In this document: positions 1 to 6,249 of the stretch, piece by piece
Position numbering within the stretch: the first letter of the stretch is position 1
Layout: the number at the start of each line of letters is the position of its first letter
NCBI GenBank assembly: GCA_030629105.1
Contig: DAOVPS010000038.1
Coordinates: forward strand, 1 to 18,902
Direction: 5' to 3'
Length of the DNA stretch: 18,902 nt
From: JABLTI01 sp030629105
Lineage (GTDB): Archaea; Asgardarchaeota; Heimdallarchaeia; JABLTI01
Program-made: the position numbers and the translations under genes
The notes under the pieces: model-generated
Database searches by the model: none
The model's input: only the letters and a program-made list of their open reading frames with translations
Told to the model about the DNA's origin: nothing

Positions 1-349
1 CTGACATCGAGCATGAGCCAAGAACTGCATTCCCATAATCTAATAGTAAATATAATGGTGTGTTAAAGTAGGTAAAAATCACTGTAGGGGCAAATATAAA
101 TAACAAAAGTGCAAAGAGACTTGGTCGTTCATCATTTATATTAAGACCATGTGGGGTCAAGGCTCCTAGAAAAGTAATCAAACAAGTTATAAAAATGCCA
201 AAAACTAAAGTAAGAATTGCTAATCCATGAACCGCAATTGCTCCGCCCACAATATCTAGAATCATACCAACAATGATTGCTAATGAACCTAGTAAACCAA
301 TTAATGTTCCAATCACAAGTAATTTCTTGTATTCGTTCTCAGAAGACAA
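1..349 (-). CDS. Hypothetical multi-pass membrane protein, N-terminal part (cut by window edge)
   Basis: An open frame reads leftward from a TTG at 349-347 to the window edge without a stop, giving about 116 residues. The first codon is supported by a GAGGAG ribosome-binding site ending 9 nt upstream. An in-frame TGA lies two codons above the TTG, so no earlier start is possible. The protein opens with a short polar stretch (SSENEYKK), followed by long hydrophobic segments at about residues 11-30, 32-57 and 75-95, separated by a polar loop containing GLNINDERP. This is the pattern of a small integral membrane protein with three or more helices. No family is recognised and the C-terminus is missing. 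The ATG 7 nt upstream is out of frame and leads to a stop after five codons. Confidence 0.7.
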   Translation of the reverse strand, partial: MSSENEYKKLLVIGTLIGLLGSLAIIVGMILDIVGGAIAVHGLAILTLVFGIFITCLITFLGALTPHGLNINDERPSLFALLLFIFAPTVIFTYFNTPLYLLLDYGNAVLGSCSMS

Positions 350-385
350 ATATCATTTCTCCTCATATTTTCGACGATGTATATC

Positions 386-416
386 TAAATAACTAATTTT
401 GTTCTTTAGTTATTTA
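386..416. repeat. Perfect 11-bp AT-rich inverted repeat in intergenic region
   Basis: TAAATAACTAA at 386-396 is perfectly repeated in inverse orientation at 406-416, with a 9-nt spacer. It lies in the likely leader or promoter of the leftward membrane gene. The core AATAACTAATT recurs in direct orientation at 545-555, and a one-mismatch inverted version lies at 422-431. It could be a regulator binding site or a weak RNA hairpin; only one pair in the stem is G-C. Confidence 0.45.
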
Positions 417-470
417 ATACCTTAGTTGTTATCCTATCCTTAATTAATCGTAATTGGACAATCAATTCGG

Positions 471-478
471 ATATATAA
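471..478. promoter_or_regulatory. Candidate TATA element between divergent genes
   Basis: ATATATAA at 471-478 reads as a TATA box on either strand, inside the 298-nt gap (350-647) between the leftward membrane gene and the rightward 260-aa gene. Leader lengths would be about 100 nt leftward or 150 nt rightward, so closer elements may be used instead: TTAAATA near 414-420 on the minus strand, or TTTATA at 625-630 on the plus strand. Apart from these elements and the inverted repeat nothing else is seen in this gap. Confidence 0.3.
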
Positions 479-647
479 CCCAAAAGTTCCTTTTCGGATT
501 TAACTTTTTTGAAATGAGAAATTCTTTTCGTCGAAAATTACTTTAATAACTAATTCTTTTTTTATGTGTAATCGAATTTATTGTTTACAACTATTCAATT
601 CTCAAAAAATTTAGCTAATAATGATTTATAGTGAAAAGGTAAAGTAA

Positions 648-1430
648 ATGTCAACTAATACTAAAGCTAAAAAGAAATCAAAGAAAAAAAAGACTAAACC
701 AGCAAGTGCTTTTCATGGTATAGTTATTGGAGTCTTTGAAGACATAGGTCCTATTGCCCGTTACAAAAAAACGCGCTTACCTCTAGATATTCTTAATCTT
801 ATGGTTGTCCATGGCATGTCTGCAGTTCATGGAGGAGAAGATATGTTGGGAGGTTTATTTGGACCTTTGCCGATTTTTGAGAACGCAAATCTTAGATATT
901 TGATTTATTCTTTCAATGTGAAAGCTTCTAATACAAAGGATTCACGTATTGCAGAACATGGACGGGTCTGTTCAGTTTTTTTGATTTTAAAAGAGAAGCA
1001 AGAACGGTATGTTTTGAATAATCATTTAACCATAGAAAAAATCTTGAATGATATGCAAAAAAAGAAATGGAAAAAAGAGCTAGATATTACAAAAGATTCT
1101 ATGATAGAAGTTCTTGACAAAATAAATGAAATAGTAAAAATAAAGATTATTCGAGCTTATAGTTTTGGAGATGCAGGTTTAATTGAATATGAAGATCCTC
1201 AACTGATTCTTGATGAAGGAATACTTTCAATAATCGATATGAAGAAAGATAAAATTTACATGCATCTGCCCCAAGAAAAATTTGATTCAAAACAAAGAGT
1301 CAAAGCAGTGGAAAAAATGGAAGAAGTAAATCTAAGAGAATATGGATCAAGACTTGAAATAGTTAAATATAGAGATTATGTGAAATTCAAGAAAATTCTG
1401 GATAAATATGCTATACAATTAGTTAGATAA
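648..1430 (+). CDS. Hypothetical protein, possible longin-like Asgard family
   Basis: A 260-aa soluble protein. An AAGGT ribosome-binding site ends 7 nt before the ATG. Residues 1-18 are strongly basic (lysine runs). A beta-rich region follows, with GIVIGVFEDIGPIARYKK, then HGMSAVHGGED, LFGPLPIFE and an LRYLIYSFNVKA strand, then a lysine-rich helix and a C-terminal alpha/beta part ending in QLVR. The early strand-turn with a Gly-Pro pair and the later strand of type SFxVKxxxxxDxRI remind me of longin/roadblock-like proteins that are abundant in Asgard archaea and tied there to small-GTPase biology. This is recognition by eye, not a proven assignment. There is no membrane segment and no catalytic motif. 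It stands alone, with a convergent small membrane gene 23 nt downstream. Confidence 0.75.
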   Translation: MSTNTKAKKKSKKKKTKPASAFHGIVIGVFEDIGPIARYKKTRLPLDILNLMVVHGMSAVHGGEDMLGGLFGPLPIFENANLRYLIYSFNVKASNTKDSRIAEHGRVCSVFLILKEKQERYVLNNHLTIEKILNDMQKKKWKKELDITKDSMIEVLDKINEIVKIKIIRAYSFGDAGLIEYEDPQLILDEGILSIIDMKKDKIYMHLPQEKFDSKQRVKAVEKMEEVNLREYGSRLEIVKYRDYVKFKKILDKYAIQLVR

Positions 1431-1453
1431 AAGGATTGAAGAAGAATAGAAAA

Positions 1454-1753
1454 TCATTCTAATCTGCTTTTAAGTTTCGCTGTTTTTTCCATTTCCATTG
1501 GTGTGGTAATTCTTCTTTGTAAAATTAACCCCGCAGTAAGAACAACAAATCCTGCAATAACGAAATATGTATGGGGATATGAGAAAAGATTTTCCCATTT
1601 CAATTCTATCCATGGCATAAAAATGAGTATAGTCGGAATGACCATTAAAGCTGCACCAGCAATAGAAAGCCCAAATGCAAGATAAAGTAGAGGCTTACTT
1701 TTATGTGGTCCTTTTTCATCAGTTTCTTCTTGAGGGATTTTCTTTTCAGACAA
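1454..1753 (-). CDS. Small two-helix membrane protein
   Basis: A 99-aa protein starting at a TTG (1753-1751). A GTGAT ribosome-binding match ends 5 nt upstream of this codon. A polar N-terminal tail of about 20 residues (KKIPQEETDEKGPHKSK) precedes two hydrophobic helices at about residues 22-45 and 62-80. The helices are joined by a loop with WIELKWENLFSYPHTY, and a basic tail follows (RRITTPMEMEKTAKLKSR). By the positive-inside rule both ends are probably cytoplasmic. No family is recognised. As in the gene at 1-349, an out-of-frame ATG sits 7 nt upstream and opens a short overlapping frame (ATG to TGA, 4 codons). An AT-rich box near 1786-1793 on the minus strand could be its TATA element, which would give a very short leader. 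Confidence 0.65.
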   Translation of the reverse strand: MSEKKIPQEETDEKGPHKSKPLLYLAFGLSIAGAALMVIPTILIFMPWIELKWENLFSYPHTYFVIAGFVVLTAGLILQRRITTPMEMEKTAKLKSRLE

Positions 1754-1840
1754 ATTTCATCACATTAAAGGTAGATTAAGTAATTATAATAATTCTTACA
1801 ATTACTTTTATGAATATTTACAATTCTTCTGAAAAAAGAC

Positions 1841-1848
1841 ATAAATAG
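1841..1848 (+). promoter_or_regulatory. Candidate TATA box for the phosphatase/racemase unit
   Basis: ATAAATAG at 1841-1848 follows a purine-rich BRE-like stretch (GAAAAAAGAC at 1831-1840), the usual archaeal BRE-TATA arrangement. Transcription would begin near 1870, giving a leader of about 40 nt before the ATG at 1912. An 8-bp inverted repeat (AAGTAATT at 1778-1785, AATTACTT at 1800-1807) lies upstream, between the divergent genes. Confidence 0.5.
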
Positions 1849-1911
1849 CTAAGATTAGTTTGTTTGTAGTTATTCACAAATTAAAAGAACATTAGATACT
1901 GGGTTTTTGAA

Positions 1912-2727
1912 ATGTCAACTGAGGAACAACTGAAAAGAAGTGCAACAATTGCAGTCGCATTAATCAATCAAGCTGTAGAAGAAGAACAATTCGCAAGAAG
2001 AATTAGAGATCGAATAATAAGATTTGAAGCTTACCAAACAAAGAGAAAGTACGATATTATCTCTCTATCTGTTATTAGTACAGTAGTTGTCCTCATGAGT
2101 ATATTCTTAGCTATAGCTGAAAGATTCCAAATATTTCCGGAGGAATCAGTAGCTATGCCCCTAATATTATTAGGATTACTGCTTATCATTGGTGCTTTTT
2201 TTGTAACAGAATATTTCATAGTTAAGAAAAAAGGAACAGAGAATTTGCAAATAAAAATCAAAAAAAGTGAATGGCGAGAAACAAAAAAACATATGCAAAA
2301 ATTTGATACACCGACTTATAATTTAGTAAAAGAATCTTTTGAATCCGTGAAGAACATAGAAACAAAATATATGCTCTCAGGTTTCATTTTGAAATATGCT
2401 CTTAGAATGGAAACATTGCTACCGATTGTTCTTCAACCTGAGATCCTATTTAGATATTTAGTACTAATTTCTTCCAAGAGAAAGCCACAAATAAAGAAAT
2501 TAATTGAAACAGATGAAAATGCTTCACACTATCTATCCTATATTTCTAGTTACTTGTGGAAATATCTCTTAATTCTTGATACCATGGTAGAATCCTATAA
2601 GCTTCCAAATTACTTTGTTAATAGCATTCAAAGAATAAAGAAAGGGATTGAGGAATACAAGCAAATGGAAATTCCTGAAGACAAAATAAAATTAGCGAAA
2701 GAAGCACTTGAAGAGGAAACAACATGA
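1912..2727 (+). CDS. Hypothetical two-helix membrane protein, first gene of a four-gene unit
   Basis: A 271-aa protein of unknown function. Residues 1-45 form a charged helix (QAVEEEQFARRIRDRIIRFEAYQTKRKYD). Two transmembrane segments follow at about 49-68 and 81-104, separated by a short loop (AERFQIFPEESVA). The remaining 165 residues are a soluble, lysine-rich and mostly helical domain ending in an acidic tail. Termini and the large domain are expected on the cytoplasmic side. Its stop overlaps the start of the first histidine phosphatase gene by 4 nt (ATGA), so the two are translationally coupled and probably act in the same process. No clear ribosome-binding site precedes the ATG. I do not recognise a family. 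Confidence 0.8.
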   Translation: MSTEEQLKRSATIAVALINQAVEEEQFARRIRDRIIRFEAYQTKRKYDIISLSVISTVVVLMSIFLAIAERFQIFPEESVAMPLILLGLLLIIGAFFVTEYFIVKKKGTENLQIKIKKSEWRETKKHMQKFDTPTYNLVKESFESVKNIETKYMLSGFILKYALRMETLLPIVLQPEILFRYLVLISSKRKPQIKKLIETDENASHYLSYISSYLWKYLLILDTMVESYKLPNYFVNSIQRIKKGIEEYKQMEIPEDKIKLAKEALEEETT

Positions 2728-3335
2728 AATTTTATATGGTGAGACATGGCCAAAGTGAAGCAAATTTACACAGAATTATCGCTGGGCATGGTGCTTATCC
2801 TCTTACAGATTTAGGGAAGGAGCAAGCTAAATCTTTAGGTCAAGAGTTTTCACAAAAAGGAATCAAGTTTGATGCTGTTTATGCATCAGATATGGTAAGA
2901 GCTTCTGAAACAGCAAAAATCATTTGCAGTGAAATTGGTTTTAAGAATATTATTTTTGATAAACGATTAAGGGAAGGAGATGCAGGAGTTTTCGAAGGGA
3001 AAAACTTTGATGGCTTAACTGAAGAAGAGAGTGATTTCCTTGACTCTACAATGCGAGTAGATAAAGATGTAAAAGTCCCAGATGGTGAAAGTAATCTAGA
3101 TATGACTATAAGAATAAAGGAAGCATTCTTAGAAATAATAGAAAATAACCAAGAAAATTCCACTATTCTTATCGTTGGTCATGGTGGGACCCTATATCAT
3201 ATATTGATTAGAGTTCTGAATCTTTTACCAGAGAAACTTGAAGAATGGTTTGGGAGTTGTCAGCTGAATATTATCGAAAGAGAATCTGCAGAAGATTCTT
3301 GGAAAATTACTATGTTTAATAATAAAGAAATTTAA
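2724..3335 (+). CDS. Histidine phosphatase (phosphoglycerate-mutase-like), copy 1
   Basis: A 203-aa member of the histidine phosphatase superfamily (branch 1, cofactor-dependent-phosphoglycerate-mutase-like). The catalytic tetrad is visible: the phospho-accepting His8 in RHGQSEAN, Arg59 in SDMVRASETA, the probable proton donor Glu84 in LRE, and His153 in VGHGGT. Its size is that of the small single-domain phosphatases of the GpmB/CobC/PhoE type, not of glycolytic mutases, which are longer. The substrate cannot be told from sequence. It overlaps the upstream membrane gene by 4 nt and is followed after 14 nt by a paralogue about 50% identical by eye, clearly a tandem duplication. Here the loop after LRE is EGDAGVFEGKNF, which differs from copy 2 and suggests different substrate preference. 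Confidence 0.92.
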   Translation: MKFYMVRHGQSEANLHRIIAGHGAYPLTDLGKEQAKSLGQEFSQKGIKFDAVYASDMVRASETAKIICSEIGFKNIIFDKRLREGDAGVFEGKNFDGLTEEESDFLDSTMRVDKDVKVPDGESNLDMTIRIKEAFLEIIENNQENSTILIVGHGGTLYHILIRVLNLLPEKLEEWFGSCQLNIIERESAEDSWKITMFNNKEI

Positions 3336-3349
3336 ATGGAGATTATAAA

Positions 3350-3958
3350 ATGAGAATTCTTTTACTAAGACACGGACAAAGCGAAGCTAACAAGGAAAAT
3401 ATAATTCAGGGGCACTTGGACTCTACTCTTTCAGATCTTGGAAGAGAACAAGCTAAATCAGTTGGAGAAAAACTCTTAGAAAGCAAAATAGTTTTTGATG
3501 CCGTATATGCATCAGATTTATCTCGAGCAACAGAGACAGCCAAAATTGTCACTAAAATCCTTGGAATAAAAAATATCGTTTTTGATGAGCGTTTAAGAGA
3601 GTTCAGTTTAGGTGATTACGAAGGAAAGAATTCCAAGAAATTAACTGAAGAAGAAAGTGCGTTCCTAAATTCCTGTTGGGAAGATCATACTATTAGAGTT
3701 CCAAATGGTGAAACTGTTAACGAATTTAAACAAAGGATAAAGGAAATTTTTAATGAAATAGTTGCAAGCGCAGAAAAAGATTCAACAATCTTGATAGTGG
3801 GGCATGGAGGAACCTTACATCATATATTACGGTCAACCTTGAATATCTTGCCAAAAAACCTTGAATGGTTTCTAAACTGTGCTATATCAGAGGTAGTTTA
3901 TTCCTCGAAAGATAAAAAATGGTCGTTAGTTAAATATAATGATGAAGAAATTCAGTAA
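3350..3958 (+). CDS. Histidine phosphatase (phosphoglycerate-mutase-like), copy 2
   Basis: A 202-aa paralogue of the preceding gene with an intact catalytic set: His8 in RHGQSEAN, Arg59 in SDLSRATETA, Glu84 in LRE and His152 in VGHGGT. The segment LREFSLGDYEGKN is closer to the family consensus (LRE-x-x-x-G-x-x-EG) than the equivalent in copy 1. A GGAG ribosome-binding site (3338-3341) ends 8 nt before the ATG. The racemase gene follows at once: its frame is open from a GTG directly after this stop, and its likely ATG lies 9 nt downstream. The substrate is unknown; small phosphorylated metabolites are typical for the family. Confidence 0.92.
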   Translation: MRILLLRHGQSEANKENIIQGHLDSTLSDLGREQAKSVGEKLLESKIVFDAVYASDLSRATETAKIVTKILGIKNIVFDERLREFSLGDYEGKNSKKLTEEESAFLNSCWEDHTIRVPNGETVNEFKQRIKEIFNEIVASAEKDSTILIVGHGGTLHHILRSTLNILPKNLEWFLNCAISEVVYSSKDKKWSLVKYNDEEIQ

Positions 3959-3967
3959 GTGGTTCTA

Positions 3968-4660
3968 ATGAAGAAAATTGGCATTATCGGTGGTTTAAGT
4001 TTTGAATCCACTCTTGAATATTATAAAATTATAGCAAGAAGTTACAATAAAATCGTAGGTGGTGCAGCATCACCAAATCTCGTTATTGATAGTTTAGATT
4101 TACAAAAAGTGACAGATTGGTTTGTAAATGATGAATGGGATAAAGTTCTGGAAGAACTCGTTTCATCCGCTAACAATTTAATTGCTGCAAAAGCTGAGGT
4201 GATAATCCTTGCCACTAATACTCCTCACATAGTGTTCAATAAATTAGAGAAAAAAGTATCCAAACCAATGATCAGCATCATGGATGCTACAGCAAGAGAA
4301 ATCAAGAAGCAAAATCTGAAAAAAATCGGTTTAATTGGAACTAAGTTTACCATGCAAGGCGAATATTATCCAAAGGCATTTGAGAAATTTGATCTCGAAA
4401 TAATCGCACCAAGTCTTGAGGATCAAGAAATAATTCATGAAATTATTTACAAAGAATTAACATTTCATGTTCTAAATGAAACCTCTCGAGAAAAATATCT
4501 TGAGATTATTTATCGATTACATGAAAAAGGTGCAGAAGGAGTCATTTTAGGTTGTACTGAGATTCCATTATTGATTAAACAAGAAGATTGTAAGATACCT
4601 GTATTTGATACAGCAACAATACATGCTCTATCTGTTCTTAGGTATGCTATGAATGACTAG
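3968..4660 (+). CDS. Aspartate/glutamate racemase family protein (Thr/Cys active site)
   Basis: A 230-aa cofactor-independent amino-acid racemase. I place the start at the ATG at 3968, which gives the family's usual MKKIGIIGG opening; the frame is open from a GTG at 3959. The first half has GGLSFESTLEYY and the motif ATNTPH; the second half has GCTEIPLL. In most family members two cysteines act as acid and base. Here the first is threonine (Thr85), and only the second (Cys196) is cysteine. That matches the described atypical Thr/Cys site of E. coli YgeA, an L-aspartate/glutamate racemase, so stereospecific L-to-D conversion is a reasonable guess. It is the last gene of the membrane protein/phosphatase unit. 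A truncated, broken copy of its 3' half lies 1.2 kb downstream (5861-6224). Confidence 0.9.
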   Translation: MKKIGIIGGLSFESTLEYYKIIARSYNKIVGGAASPNLVIDSLDLQKVTDWFVNDEWDKVLEELVSSANNLIAAKAEVIILATNTPHIVFNKLEKKVSKPMISIMDATAREIKKQNLKKIGLIGTKFTMQGEYYPKAFEKFDLEIIAPSLEDQEIIHEIIYKELTFHVLNETSREKYLEIIYRLHEKGAEGVILGCTEIPLLIKQEDCKIPVFDTATIHALSVLRYAMND

Positions 4661-4709
4661 AAAGATAATTTTTGAATAGAAAAAATCAATCAAAAAGAAT
4701 GTGTGAGAG

Positions 4710-4745
4710 TTTTTCATTTTTTTGTAAATTATTTAAGATTTTTTT
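4710..4745 (+). terminator. Oligo-T terminator-like region after the racemase gene
   Basis: Two T-rich tracts (about 4710-4723 and 4739-4745) lie 50-85 nt after the racemase stop and before the next promoter. Archaeal RNA polymerase commonly terminates at such oligo-T runs without needing a hairpin. Confidence 0.45.
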
Positions 4746-4768
4746 AAAATTTTCTAATATCAAAAACA

Positions 4769-4777
4769 CTTATATTT
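4769..4777 (+). promoter_or_regulatory. TATA box and strong ribosome-binding site of the surface-protein gene
   Basis: CTTATATTT at 4769-4777 would place transcription start near 4800, about 20 nt before the ATG at 4820. The short leader contains GGAGGGTGGT (4804-4813), the strongest ribosome-binding sequence in the window. This supports independent, efficient expression. Confidence 0.55.
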
Positions 4778-4819
4778 CCGCAAAAAATAACAGTAGCAAC
4801 ACTCGGAGGGTGGTATTAA

Positions 4820-5731
4820 ATGAAAAATTGGTTAAAAATTGTATTACCTCTATTCCTTCTTTGTTTATTAATACCTATCCAAGCTGGCGTTGGAGCTTTT
4901 GGAGTAAATATTGATGACACGTTTACATATGAATGCATTGCAGCAGAACGAAGTTTTGCTCTTGGAGGGGAGTCTGGCATAGGTGAAGGATTTAAAATCG
5001 ATGGCCAACATTTTGATTCGGGCACAACTATTAATGTAACGGTTACCAATTTAATTAGTGACTCTGTAATTTATAGTTTTGCTAGTGGAGGATACTCTGA
5101 CAATTCTATTAGTGACAAAATCGGCTTCATGTCAAGCTTACGATTCCATTATCTTTTTTATCCTTTTACTGCAACTTCAATGATTACTGATGTAAACAAT
5201 TGGAATCAGACTTTCGTAGAAGAAGATCCAGGACTATTGTTAATTGAACCCTTTATTGAAATAGATGGTACTACATGGATTGATTTAGAGGAATTTGCTG
5301 ATGGTATGACAACAATATTATCAACTTTAGCTGAATATACAGGTATGGTCATAAGCTCGGAATATGCCCAAGATGTTACAACATTTCTGTGTGAATTTCA
5401 TGTTTACGGTGAATTTAATGAAACATTTACACCAACAAGTCCATCTTTGCCTTGGATTAAAGATTTGAATTCAATAGAACATTACTATAGATTCGCTTAT
5501 GACAAGCCAACAGGAGTTATGCTAGGAACTAAAATGTATGGTACTACTACAGGAGAAGTTAATGGTTCTGTTATGGAATTATCATATGATTTTCATGTAG
5601 AACAAACAGGTTATGACTTACCTACTGAATTAACTACAGCTAAACTTAATGGTTTCAATATAATAATCACTATTGTAACACTTAGCATTCCTGTCATTCT
5701 AATAAAGTTTAAACGTAAGAGTATAAATTAG
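4820..5731 (+). CDS. Secreted, C-terminally membrane-anchored surface protein
   Basis: A 303-aa protein with a typical Sec signal peptide: Lys2 and Lys6, a hydrophobic core at about 7-22, and small residues near 23-26 suggesting cleavage around GVGA/FG. The mature part begins with NIDDTFTYEC, a beta-rich opening often seen in Asgard surface proteins of unknown function. It carries four N-glycosylation sequons (N72, N129, N200, N248). A single hydrophobic helix at about 279-295 followed by KFKRKS anchors the C-terminus, leaving most of the protein outside the cell. Cysteines at 40 and 191 could form a disulfide. It has its own promoter and strong ribosome-binding site and is followed by a long T-run. 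The gene sits exactly between the intact racemase gene and its broken copy. Function is unknown. Confidence 0.85.
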   Translation: MKNWLKIVLPLFLLCLLIPIQAGVGAFGVNIDDTFTYECIAAERSFALGGESGIGEGFKIDGQHFDSGTTINVTVTNLISDSVIYSFASGGYSDNSISDKIGFMSSLRFHYLFYPFTATSMITDVNNWNQTFVEEDPGLLLIEPFIEIDGTTWIDLEEFADGMTTILSTLAEYTGMVISSEYAQDVTTFLCEFHVYGEFNETFTPTSPSLPWIKDLNSIEHYYRFAYDKPTGVMLGTKMYGTTTGEVNGSVMELSYDFHVEQTGYDLPTELTTAKLNGFNIIITIVTLSIPVILIKFKRKSIN

Positions 5732-5759
5732 TTAAATTAATTTAAGGGATTAATTTATG

Positions 5760-5776
5760 CTTTTCTTTTTTTTTTT
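5760..5776 (+). terminator. Oligo-T terminator after the surface-protein gene
   Basis: A nearly uninterrupted T-run (TTTTC followed by 11 or more T) begins about 30 nt after the stop at 5731, the usual form of an archaeal intrinsic terminator. Confidence 0.5.
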
Positions 5777-5860
5777 ATATATTGTTAAAATTAGACCAAA
5801 CTAATTGTTCAATGATATTATTAATTATCTTTTGAATCAATTTTTTATGATTGAATCAAT

Positions 5861-6224
5861 GAAATTAAAAAGCAAAATTTGAAGAAAGTTGGTTTAATTG
5901 GAACTAAGTTTACCATGTAAGCTGTATTATTATCCGAAAGCTTTTGAAAAATATGACCTTAAAATAATTACACCAACCCCAGAAAATCAAAAAATAATTA
6001 ATGAAATTATTTACAAAGAATTAACATTTCATGTTCTAAATGATAACTCTAGAGAAAAATATCTTGAAATTACTTATCGATTAAATGAAATGAGATCTGA
6101 AGGGTTAATTTCAAGTTGTACAGAGATCCCATTATTAATTAAACAAACAGTCTGTGATATTCCAGTATTTAATACAACAACAATTCATGCTCTCTCAGTT
6201 CTAGAATTCGCATTGAAAGATTAG
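5861..6224 (+). pseudogene. Truncated, frameshifted copy of the aspartate/glutamate racemase gene
   Basis: This stretch aligns with about 4300-4660, the 3' half of the intact racemase gene. Identity is patchy. The block around 'ggaactaagtttaccatg' is identical over about 27 nt, and another of about 40 nt (near 6002-6042) is identical, while sequence between them diverges. The 5' half of the gene is absent. Directly after the shared ATG, CAA has become TAA (stop). One extra base within the next 15 nt shifts the frame. Beyond that the frame (PKAFEKYDLKIITPT to LEFALKD) is about 70% identical to the intact protein and ends in TAG at the matching place. The Cys of GCTE is kept (as SCTE). Without the N-terminal domain and Thr85 it cannot be an active racemase. 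Confidence 0.85.
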
Positions 6225-6249
6225 TGAAGATAAATTCTCTGTAAGTCTA

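Noticed and set aside
2724..3958. Glycolytic phosphoglycerate mutase assignment for the two phosphatases
   Set aside because: Both are about 200 aa and lack the insertions of true mutases; the short histidine-phosphatase class is the safer call.
3959..3967. GTG at 3959 as start of the racemase
   Set aside because: The ATG at 3968 gives the family-typical MKKIGIIGG terminus; the three extra residues have no counterpart.
4672..4914. 80-aa open frame on the plus strand after the racemase gene
   Set aside because: It runs through the oligo-T tracts, the TATA box and ribosome-binding site of the surface-protein gene and then overlaps it in another frame; composition is that of translated AT-rich spacer.
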